The notes under the pieces are model-generated. The model searched no databases. It was given only the letters and a program-made list of their open reading frames with translations, and was not told where the DNA came from. From STC-113 sp964553745 (lineage in GTDB: Bacteria; Patescibacteriota; Gracilibacteria; BD1-5; UBA2023): a DNA stretch of 64,000 bases. The translations under genes were made by a program, and so were the position numbers. Position 1 is the stretch's first letter. Every line of letters starts with the position of its first letter. Shown here in pieces: positions 53,694 to 62,476 of the stretch. The DNA lies in the NCBI GenBank assembly GCA_964553745.1, contig CAZKLD010000002.1, positions 62,001 through 126,000 on the forward strand, given 5' to 3'.

Positions 53694-53720
53694 GACCTTT
53701 GAAAAAAAGTATGGTAGACT
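53692..53720 (+). promoter_or_regulatory. Sortase gene promoter
   Basis: TTGACC, 17-nt spacer, TAGACT; starts within the T-run of the rpsU terminator, 50 nt before the sortase gene. Confidence 0.55.
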
Positions 53721-53770
53721 TCACATAAGTCGAACGCAAAAATAAAAATACATATTTAAAATAAATACAA

Positions 53771-55003
53771 ATGCATGAAATTACAGACGTTACAAATACG
53801 TCTACAATCAATGATATTGATTATTCAGCGCCAACGCTAGACTTATCCATCCTCATTTCCGAGCTTGATGATAAGCTGGAGGTATGCAGCCCTGTTCAGG
53901 AATCGGTTATCACACCGGCTGAACCGGCAATTGCAGAAGATATCGCGATGGAATCTTATATTATGCCTGAGAACCCTATCATAATCCCAGAAGAGACCGC
54001 GCAAGAAGAGGCAATCCCTGAAACAACAGAAGAAGTCAAGGCAGAATATGCAGATGATTTCCTTAAGATGATCGGATCAATCGACCCGGCATCTCTAATT
54101 TCCATCTGAGATGAAACCGAAGACAGGCAAGCCCTAGGAACCATAGAAGAAGAATTCAGCAAGATCAACTCAGAAAGGAAGCATAGGAAAATTGCAGCTT
54201 TCATTATCGATAAGGCAAAATTTCTTGCCAATTACGTTGCGGTATCTGCCGTCGTCTTCTTCATTCTGCTTTGAGTTGCGAATTATTCGGCATATTCGAC
54301 GATTGCTTACAATTTCATAAATCCGAACAATCTGAAGAATTCGAGCAAGGAAATACTCAGTGTTATCGATAATTCAAAAATCAAAGTTTTCGCCGATGAG
54401 GATACATCTCTTCTTTGAGCGGACCAACAGAAGACAATCCAAAAGAAGTTAGCCGAAGACAATGCTCAGCTGAGAGACACTTATTTCTCACCTAAGAAAT
54501 TGGTTCCGCTTAACTCGAATGTTAATCTGAGCGTCGATATTGTCCCATACGAGAACAGATTGATCATCCCGAAAATCTGAAAAAATATCCCTCTCGTAGA
54601 CGTGGACTCAAGAAGATGAAATCTCGATTTCACTAATCTTGAAAACATATTCATGAATGAGCTTGAAAAATGAGTTCTTCGCTACCCATGAACTGCAAAG
54701 CCAGGCGAAACCGGAAACGCATTCATATTCGGTCATTCTTCGAATTATCCATGGCTGAAATGAGATTACAATGATGTCTTCGCAATGCTGGACCAATTGA
54801 ATTTCTGAGATGAGATCATAGTTTACTACAACCAGAAAAAATACACCTACGTGATTACCGAAAAGAAAGTCATAAAACCGGGAAACGTTAAGATACTGGA
54901 AAGGGATCCTACAAAAAAAGAGCTCAGCCTTATGACATGCTGGCCGATAGGAACTTCCATAAACAGGCTTATAACTTTCGCTGAATTGAAATCTGTAAAT
55001 TAA
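53771..55003 (+). CDS. Sortase with long acidic N-terminal extension
   Basis: 410 residues. An acidic, Pro/Glu-rich cytoplasmic N-terminus of ~150 residues is followed by a membrane helix (~151-173, VAVSAVVFFILLG) and an extracytoplasmic sortase domain with NAFIFGHSSNYPW (His ~321), LSLMTCWPIGTSINRLI (Cys ~390, Arg ~399). These give the His/Cys/Arg catalytic set. It joins sorted surface proteins to a nucleophile. The N-terminal extension is unusually long. A small membrane protein gene follows 17 nt later. Confidence 0.92.
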
Positions 55004-55020
55004 AAATAACCTACACTAAT

Positions 55021-55332
55021 ATGAAAGATGCTACATACAATTTCCAATACGATCCGAAAAATCTAGACATGTTCAGGCTTGATGTATTTTCAGGGAATAT
55101 CGATATGAGTTTGCTTATTTTGGTGGCGGTAATAGCTGTCGTCTGATTGGCATTCTATATTTTGGGGCCTTGGATGAAATGATATATGCTTGTGACTTCT
55201 CAAGAGAAAAGGAAGGAAGACAACAAGAATAAGATCAAGGAGCTAATAATGATGAAGGAGGTTCAGACGGAGCTCGAGAAAGAAATCGAAGAATCGCTTC
55301 TCAGCGCAGGACTGAAAACCAGCACTATTTAA
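55021..55332 (+). CDS. Small bitopic membrane protein, 103 residues
   Basis: A soluble N-terminus (NFQYDPKNLDMFRLDVFSGN), one membrane helix (LLILVAVIAVVGLAFYIL) and a charged cytoplasmic coiled coil (QEKRKEDNKNKIKELIMM...). Probably in the sortase operon and possibly a partner of it. Its stop overlaps by 8 nt the stop of a convergent gene. Confidence 0.68.
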
Positions 55333-56005
55333 CAGTTATGATGATTTCATCGTCAACTGCCGAGAATCATCTTTTCAAAAAATTATAATATATCATGGAA
55401 GCGAGCCTCACGAGGCTCGTTTTTTCCTCTCTGATCACCGACTCCATATGCGCAATATCACTCTGATCGCCATTGAGGGATATCGTCGAGATCACTCATG
55501 AATTCATGGCGGATCTTATGGCTTTCTGATGCCTCGGCTCTCTTGGCGGGGGCACGAATAGTATCTTCTCCCTCATCTGCTTATAGTCCTTGAAGCTATA
55601 GATCACATTATTCATGGAAACGCCTATCGTTATCGGAGATTCTGCAAAATCAATCTCGAATCTATTGAGTTCAGGATTGAAATACCCGAGTTCAAGATAG
55701 AGATCTTTCACCATATCGATCTCTTCAGCGAGCGAGATATTGGAGATATGGATTTTCTTCTTGTTTTTGAGGACATCCTCAAAAACTTCCGTAAAAATAC
55801 GGAGTTCATCCTTAGGAGAATACACCTCGCTCCAGAGCTTGTAGTCCTTTTTGTAGTCCAGCTGGTCATTTTTCTCTGATGAAAGGAGCTTTGCCATATC
55901 GACCTCTTTCTCTGACGATGCCTGCTTCGGAACCTTGAATAAGAATCTTTTGTCGGATATTTCTGAATCGATGTTTATAATTGAATTTTGAGTGACCTGT
56001 TTCAT
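55325..56005 (-). CDS. Hypothetical 226-residue protein
   Basis: A soluble protein starting MKQVTQNSIINIDSEISDKR, with a charged middle and GVSMNNVIYSFKDYKQMREK, then a Pro-rich FVPPPREPRHQKAI. No motif recognised. The open frame runs further upstream to 56197, across the divergent HAD promoter, so I chose the ATG at 56005; ATG codons further up remain possible. Confidence 0.6.
55401..55426 (+). terminator. Terminator inside the opposing gene
   Basis: CGAGCCTC-AC-GAGGCTCG followed by six T, about 70 nt past the stop of the 55021 gene. The same bases encode KTSLVRLAS on the other strand. Confidence 0.75.
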
Positions 56006-56134
56006 GCCTTTTAAAATTATTTGCCGCATTATATGTAAAATCTGCAAATCGGAAAATGATTTAATCGATTGAGAAAATATTGTAGAAATCGTTTTCATCA
56101 GTAACATAAAGCTAAACATTAACCTGATCCGATT

Positions 56135-56749
56135 ATGATAAAGAACCTGATATTCGATTGGTCCTGAACTCTGAGCAATGACCTCGATAATATACATGCA
56201 GTCACGATGAATGTGTTTGAGAAGCTAGGATTGAGCAGATTGTCGCTTGATGAATACAAGAAGGAATTCACTCTCCCCTATATGAATTTTTACCGCAAAT
56301 TCAAAAAAGATGCCACAAGGGAGGAGGTCGACGGATTATTCATGGGGGAATTGAGATCAATCTGAAATCCTTCGTCATTTGAAGGCGTATTGGAGATATT
56401 GGAATTCTTGGAGTCAAAAAATATAAGATTGAGTATCTTAAGCTCGCATCCCCAGGAGAAACTAGAACAGGAAATAGAGGATTATTGATTCGCAGGGTTT
56501 TTTCAGGATATCTACGGAAGCGTTCCCGATAAGATCGATGCTCTTAAGAATCTCATGAAGACGAAGGATTTCAAGCCAGAAGAAACGGCTTTTGCCGGAG
56601 ATATGATCCATGATATCGAAGCATGAAAAGAGGCTGGCATAATCACAATTGCGGCCACTTGGTGATATCAGACAAAAGAGAGTTTGTCGGACTCGAATCC
56701 GGACTTTATGATAGATGATATCGCAGAGTTGAAAAAGCTGTTCGTTTAG
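56135..56749 (+). CDS. HAD-superfamily hydrolase, phosphoglycolate phosphatase-like
   Basis: 204 residues. Motif I reads LIFDWSGTLSND, so the usual DxD has Ser at the second Asp. Motif II RLSILSSHPQEKL, motif III Lys in PDKIDAL and motif IV TAFAGDMIHDIEAGKEAG are present. Without the general acid/base Asp, phosphatase activity may be altered, as in phosphonatase-type HADs. Monocistronic. Confidence 0.82.
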
Positions 56750-56854
56750 GGAATAAGACAAGCGGTAATTCTATCATCCGGACAATCGGCTCAGAAGGGA
56801 TTGCATAAATATGCTATTTCGATACAATCTGGCAAATATTAATTTGAAAAATAA

Positions 56855-57136
56855 ATGAGCGATATCTACATCCTGTATTCAAACATCAATTGGCTGATCG
56901 CCTGCCTCATATTCGTGAGCTACATATTGATAGATTGATTATATGCCAAGTACACTCTGGAAGTCGTGTCATTGAGGCCCGGACAATCGGCGACTATCGG
57001 CTCATTCATGCACTTCCTTTTGGCATTCTGAGTCATCAATTATAATGACAATTGGCTATATCTGTTCCCTCTTGCGATCGGCTCATGGATCGGGACCTAC
57101 TATGTTATCAAGTATGAAAAAATAAAGAATAAATAA
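56855..57136 (+). CDS. Small membrane protein, 93 residues
   Basis: Three hydrophobic segments (WLIACLIFVSYILIDGLYA, ATIGSFMHFLLAFGVI, LYLFPLAIGSWIGTYYVIKY) and a Lys-rich end. The layout resembles small predicted transporters of the DUF5698/YebE type, but I do not assign it. It precedes the pentapeptide-repeat gene by 7 nt (operon). Confidence 0.68.
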
Positions 57137-57143
57137 AAAAGAT

Positions 57144-57722
57144 ATGGACACCCGAAAATTGGCTTATGAAGACGAATCATTCCAGAATATCCAGCTGCAG
57201 GCGCAAGACTTAAGTGGCAGGGACTTTTCTGGATGCACATTTAAAAAATGCGATTTCAGCTGAAGCGACTTCATGTGATCAATATTCTCCGACTGCAGAT
57301 TCGAGGATTGCAATCTTTCGAACATTAAAGTCAGCTCCTGCAGCCTCCAAGATGTCAGCTTCAGGAATTGCAAGCTTACATGAGTGATTTTCTCAAAAAT
57401 CAACACTTTGCTCATAAGCTGGGATTTCAATAATTGCAAAATCGAGCTCTGCAGCTTTGCATGACTAGATATAAAATGAAGCCGATTCGCCTGATCGGTC
57501 ATCAGGGAAACTGACTTCTCTGACTGCAACCTTACAGGATCCGACTTCACGGAGTGCAATCTCCAATCGAGCAAATTCCAGAATACGAATCTCACTGAAT
57601 GCGATTTCACTGAAGCGTTCGATTACTATATCGACCCAACCCAGAACCAGATACAAAAAGCCCGATTCTCAGGGAATCAGGTCCTTAATCTTCTTGCATG
57701 TTTTGAAATAGAGGTAGTTTAG
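57144..57722 (+). CDS. Pentapeptide-repeat protein
   Basis: 192 residues built from A(D/N)LxX-type repeats: DLSGRDFSGCTFKKCDFSGS, then SDCRFEDCNLSNIKV and further CNLTGSDFTECNLQS blocks. Such proteins form a right-handed quadrilateral beta helix; some mimic DNA and protect gyrase (Qnr/MfpA), most have unknown roles. Rich in Cys at the outward position. Coupled to the membrane protein upstream. Confidence 0.85.
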
Positions 57723-57759
57723 CTGTTAGTTATTGGTGTTGGCGGTTGATGATCCAATG

Positions 57760-57870
57760 AAATATGATTAAGCATCTGGATTGCCGCATTGTCGTTCGCA
57801 ATGACGGAGGACGGACGGTCATCACGAGGAGGAACGACGTGGTGATCCGCCAGATTAATGAAATATGGCT
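57760..57870. repeat. REP-like repetitive element
   Basis: The strand contains GCCGCATTGTCGTTCGCAA followed by a mirror GTCATCACGAGGAGGAACGA and CGTGGTGATCCGCC. These look like the short interspersed 'GGATTGCCGC...CAATGACGG' repeats common in many bacterial genomes. GC-rich against an AT-rich background. Confidence 0.5.
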
Positions 57871-57928
57871 GAACATCTGGATTCTATTCCGCACATATCG
57901 GAACCTTATCAGTTCTAAATTCCAAAAA

Positions 57929-58174
57929 CTAAGTTCTTTTTATCAGCTCCATCTTCTTTTTCCGCGGGAGCTTTTTTATTCTGCATTCTTCTTTCGAAGC
58001 TTCTGATCTGTTGTCGAATTCCATCGAATAGACCAGCTTGACAGGCCTTCTCATACTGGTGTACTTAGCTCATAGCTTGGATTCATTGTGCTCCGACAAT
58101 CTTCGCTCGAGATCGACGGTTATCCCTGCATACAAGCTGGAATCAGCGCATTCTAGGATATAGACGTAGTACAT
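57929..58174 (-). CDS. GIY-YIG endonuclease-like protein (UPF0213)
   Basis: 81 residues: MYYVYILECADSSLYAGITV (VYI/YAG = GIY-YIG core), LERRLSEHNESKLGAKYTSM and RPVKLVYSMEF, ending in EECRIKKLPRKKKMELI. Standard length for this group. Role uncertain; probably DNA repair or an unclassified nuclease. Confidence 0.88.
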
Positions 58175-58178
58175 GTTA

Positions 58179-58211
58179 TAGAATTTAGAACTTAGAATTT
58201 AGAACTTAGAG
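58179..58211. repeat. Tandem 14-bp repeat
   Basis: TAGAATTTAGAACT occurs twice head to tail and is followed by TAGAG, just upstream of the GIY-YIG gene start. Confidence 0.6.
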
Positions 58212-58350
58212 ATTCAAATGAAGAAGGAACATTGCATCAATCGATAAAAAAATGAGTGGATTCGTGTCTCCGAAGAATTGCTGACAAAGGGTTTCAGTTC
58301 CGTTCGCGATGATAGATGTCTTAGTTCTATTTTCTCACCCCTCAATCCTC

Positions 58351-58803
58351 TTAATGATGATACCCTGTATTCTTCTCGATTGATTTTATCCTATAAATCT
58401 GCTCAAGGAGCATCAGGAATGCCATGGAATGAGGAAAAGTCATCTTTCATAGGCTGAGTTTCTTCTGGAAATACTGGTTCATCACTTCTTTGTCATAACC
58501 ATAGGATCCCCCTATCACAAATGTGATTTTCGGCTGACGCTGGATCGTCTTATTCACGTAATCATTGAAATCCTCCGTCGACAGCTCATCACCGAGGAAA
58601 TCAAGGCCTATGACATATCATTTCTCCTTATCGATTATCTCCTTTATCTTTTCTGTCTCCTTTCTCACGATGGTCGAGATTTCTCAATTCTTCTCAGGCT
58701 TAATCTTGAATATCTTTATTTCTTTTCAGAGGCGCTTCATGTACTCTGAAATAGGCTTATCAAAGTGGTTGAATGAATCTGAAACTATTATTATCTGAAG
58801 CAT
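58351..58803 (-). CDS. rlmH: 23S rRNA pseudouridine-1915 N3-methyltransferase RlmH
   Basis: 150 residues, SPOUT family. YVIGLDFLGDELSTEDF and the knot motif FVIGGSYGYDKEV, followed by LSLGKMTFPHSMAFLMLLEQ and IYRIKSIEKNTGYHH. RlmH methylates pseudouridine 1915 in helix 69. The substrate pseudouridine would be made by an RluD-type enzyme such as the one at 1210. Length and motif order are standard. Confidence 0.93.
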
Positions 58804-58931
58804 GTTCGCATTGTTAAAATTCAAGCAAGTGTATCCAAAAATATATTGACGGCAAATATATTTGTATTTTAGCGGAAAAACGTACAATGATAGGTACAGA
58901 AAGGTATAAAAGTAAAATTAAATGCACAAAT

Positions 58932-60368
58932 ATGAAAAAATTTATTTTGGCTCTTGCTATTCTCTTGAATACTGTGCCGGCATTCGCAGCCACAAAGGAT
59001 GTGAATCTGAGTCCGGGATGGAATGTTTTCTCGACTCCTTATCAATTATCCCGAATATCATATTCGAATACGGATTGAAGCTGACTTTTTTTCTTCAGGA
59101 TGAATAATTGATCATGGGAACAGATTCGCTCCAACATAAACAGCATAAAGCCATTGGAATGATACGCTGTGCTAAATTCGAATAGAGGCGATGTCAGAAT
59201 GCATCTGGAATTCCATGATTCTTCCAGCCTTTACTCCATTACGCAATATCTCACAAGCTGATGGAATCTGATTTGAATGATTCCTATCCAGAATCCCATT
59301 GGCTCCATCTGAAATGAAGCGATAAGCTCTATTGATTTCACGAAATCTCAGAGTCTGAACAATCTTTCCAATAAGGTTAATTCGAGTTATGATTGGAATA
59401 TTCAGAATGCAAATCTTTCAACTCCGGAATTATGGGAATCATATTGAATCTATATGCAGAATCCGTGATATTACTGATGGGATCAGGGTACATCCAGCTG
59501 AAACGGAACAGTTAACATCGGCAATCCAGATAATAACAGCAATCAGCTATTGCTCGCATGAAGCAGGAATCAGAGCATATTGTCATTCAGGGTCAGTGCA
59601 CTCAACGATAACATAACTCTTAGCGATATACGGTTCACGGGTACCCATCTGTCCAGCCTCTATAACATAAGGCTCGTTGACTCCAATTGAAATGTCGTAG
59701 GGACAGCTTCGCGATTATCAGATACCTCTTGAGCATTTGAGAACCTGGATGTCTCATCTTTCTCGTCTGTACAAAAAGACACTTCCAAGATACTATTTGT
59801 CATGGCGGATGTGAACGACAAGACAAGCATCACAGGATTGAAGATGATCCTCAAGATATCAGATTCGCACATAAGATGATCGAATTGAAGGATTATAAAT
59901 CTCAGCTGATCCGATGTGGTATCATGAGTTCATTCCATAACCCAGACCATCGCAGCAATCAACAAAGCCCTGAATCCGAACAAGGAGCTTACGACAAGCG
60001 CTCTCAGATTTACGGTGACAGCCCCTCCTAGCTGAAATGGAGTAATCATGAATTCCATTGATGTTTCCGCTTTGCTTTCAGGATACATATGAAATGCTAC
60101 AGTGAAGGTCTATAAGAATCTGATATCCCAATCGACGCTAGCCTGAGCGGGGAATATCTGATCGAATCAAAAAATCCTATTATGAGGCAATAATTCAACT
60201 GACCCAGGAAATACGAATACATTCATCATAACTGTCGAAGGCGCTATTTTAAATCCGAACTCATCCATGAGCGAATGGATAGTGAGACTGGAAGATGTCG
60301 TGATATGAGGCATAAGCACCAGAGCTTATTCCAATATCGCACAGTTGCCCATCTCAGAAGTAAAATAA
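58932..60368 (+). CDS. Exported surface protein, 478 residues
   Basis: A signal peptide (MKKFILALAILLNTVPAFAA) precedes a long beta-rich Ser/Asn/Gly-rich extracellular part (SPGWNVFSTPYQLS at the start). Many TGA glycines (for example SSIGNEAISS). No C-terminal anchor or LPXTG. An upstream in-frame ATG at 58887 exists, but 58932 gives a proper signal sequence. Probably an adhesin-like protein; followed 16 nt later by the SLH-domain gene. Confidence 0.75.
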
Positions 60369-60384
60369 ATCTTATCAGAAATTT

Positions 60385-61386
60385 ATGAAAAAAAACATCT
60401 TAACTTTGCTCTTCGCAGCCTCAATGGCAATAATTCCTAGTTCATACGCGGCAGTGCCAGCTTTTCCGTCATTCCCCATGGTAATCTGGTGAAACGTTAA
60501 CATTAGCTCTCAGCCGGCAAAAGCCTGAACTTCTATCGACTTTTTCGATCAGTCGTGAAGGCTCCTGACCCATTACGTCATGACCCGAGATTGAGTCTAT
60601 TGATGACCCGACTCTTGAGCTGATCTGAGTCCGACATTCAATGATTTTGCATGAAATCTGACTATTAAGATAAGCGGTTCCAGTTGAAATTTCACCGTTT
60701 CCGGAAATGATTTTGCAAATACCGATCAGGGAAATTGATGTTCTAGGGCGCCAGATATAAGATTCACTCCGAATCTCTGCAGATATGATATCTCTGTCAT
60801 GCCCGTTTCAGCTATTCCTGACAGACCGCAACAAACCACAACCCGATTTTCAGACATAGGCTCATCTTTTGCAAAAGATGAAATTATCGCATTAGAGAAA
60901 AAATGACTGATAAGATGATTCCCTGATGATACCTTCAGGCCTAATAAGCCCATAACCAGAGCGGAATTCTTGGCAATCGTGATCAACTCTTCGGAAGTAT
61001 CAGTCGCTGGAAATGAGGCATATTCCACATATGCTGACATCCCTGTTTGATGAGGCTGGATGATTCCTTATTTGGAGACATGAAGGAAATTTTGAATCAA
61101 ATGACAGGCCATCTGATGAATAAGGATCTTTATGCCGAATAGCCCGATAACCAGAGCCGAGGCTCTTGCGATGCTTTTCAGGATAGGCGGAATTTCTGCG
61201 ACAGAATCGGGTAATCCATTTGCAGATGTTACTGTTGGCTGGCAGATACCATACATCACGACTGCATCAAGGCTTTGAATAATCAGCTGACAGCAGATAT
61301 CTTTAAGGAAATATTTCAGGCCGAATGATCCGATAACCAGAGCCGAAGCTGCAACGATAATCGTAAAGGCATCAGAGTTGAAATAG
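60385..61386 (+). CDS. Exported SLH-domain (S-layer homology) protein
   Basis: 333 residues. Signal MKKNILTLLFAASMAIIPS ... YAA; then three SLH motifs in the C-terminal half: FSDIGSSFAKDEIIALEKKG with FRPNKPITRAEFLAIVI, a second with FMPNSPITRAEALAMLF and a third with FRPNDPITRAEAATIIV. SLH domains bind pyruvylated cell-wall polymers and hold S-layers. The N-terminal third is unassigned. It is co-transcribed with the surface protein upstream. Confidence 0.88.
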
Positions 61387-62124
61387 TTATTTTTTCTGGA
61401 AAATCATCATATCCGAGATGCACTTTATTGTGCCGCTCAGGACTTTCGGAGTTATGAGCGCCACAAGCTCCAATTCGGGATAACCATCTCAGAATACAGA
61501 TTTTCGCGTCGGAGAGAAATATCAATAGCTTTCTGGGTCATATCTTGATGGCATCAATATGCTGCATATGGCCTCTTTTGTACGGATAGAGAGCGATTCA
61601 GCAGAATGCTGCGATAGCACGGCATAGAATCTGTTTACGCTATCCCATATCAGTTGCTTTGCTTTTGAGTCTTCGGGACGGAAGCTATCGATTACAATTA
61701 TATATCAATAAGGCTTGAGGATTCTTAATATCTCTCCGTAAGCCTTTTTCCTTTGGTCCGCGTCGAGGTGATGCAAGACTTGAAAAAGGCAGACGTTATC
61801 TGCAGAGCTATCAGAGATGTCATTAAGGTTCAGTATGTTTCATATATTCAGTTCAATGCCAGGAAGACGAGATTTTGCCTTGCCAAGCATTTCAGAAGAA
61901 TTGTCCAATCCGCAAAATTCCGTTTCTGGAAATGCTTTTATGAGCTTTTCCAGCTTATGTCACTGTCAGCAGCCAAGCTCGATGCATTTGTTTCACTGTT
62001 TGAAAACTCAAAAATCCCTAAGATAAGGGATATAATGATTCTCAAAATATGAAGCCCTTTTAGCAAGGTTCTTTTCTTTTGAAGGGGCAAGGGCAGTTGT
62101 CGTATAGATATCTATGTTGGGCAT
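61387..62124 (-). CDS. Class I SAM-dependent methyltransferase
   Basis: 245 residues. Motif I CIELGCGQGHKLEKLIKAF, motif II FCGLDNSSEMLGKAKSRL, then NILNLNDISDSSADNVCLFQ and VLHHLDADQRKKAYGEILRI with LKPYG, typical of Methyltransf_11/UbiE-like enzymes. Substrate unknown. Its stop is directly next to the stop of the SLH gene, so the genes converge without a gap. Confidence 0.85.
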
Positions 62125-62282
62125 TTTTTGGATATTTTCTTCTATTTAAATCAACTTTAATAATTTAATAGCCATTGTCAAACCTAATTATTTTATTCAT
62201 AATATAGTCCGATTACTTCGATTTCGCCACTATAAAGACACCGAAAAAATTATCGGAAAATCATTTGCAATATTGCAAAAAA

Positions 62283-62298
62283 ACACTATATATAGTGG
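62283..62298. promoter_or_regulatory. NrdR box 1
   Basis: ACACTATATATAGTGG matches the known NrdR consensus acaCwAtATaTwGtgt at 15 of 16 positions; upstream of nrdD. Confidence 0.8.
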
Positions 62299-62315
62299 TA
62301 CGACAACGCAAATAC

Positions 62316-62331
62316 AACCAATATATAGTTT
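62316..62331. promoter_or_regulatory. NrdR box 2
   Basis: AACCAATATATAGTTT keeps the core CwAtATaTwG. It is 33 bp from box 1, about three helical turns, as usual for tandem NrdR sites. Confidence 0.75.
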
Positions 62332-62476
62332 TTTAAAATTTGGATGAAAATGGAAAAATATTAATTTTTGGGCTTGTTAATCCAGAAATTTTTTCTATTA
62401 AGGATATATGCTGAATATACAGAATTCGTTCATCCGGATCATAAATCATTTTACCAATTTACCAAACCTAACGCAC

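Larger units (their letters stand above)
62125..62476. other. nrdD upstream region
   Basis: 352 nt, AT-rich. It carries the two NrdR boxes described separately and A/T-rich tracts suited to promoters on both strands. No further gene seen. Confidence 0.6.

Noticed and set aside
56006..56197. N-terminal extension of the 226-residue gene to 56197
   Set aside because: It would run across the divergent HAD gene promoter and start with no recognisable domain; the ATG at 56005 is more likely.
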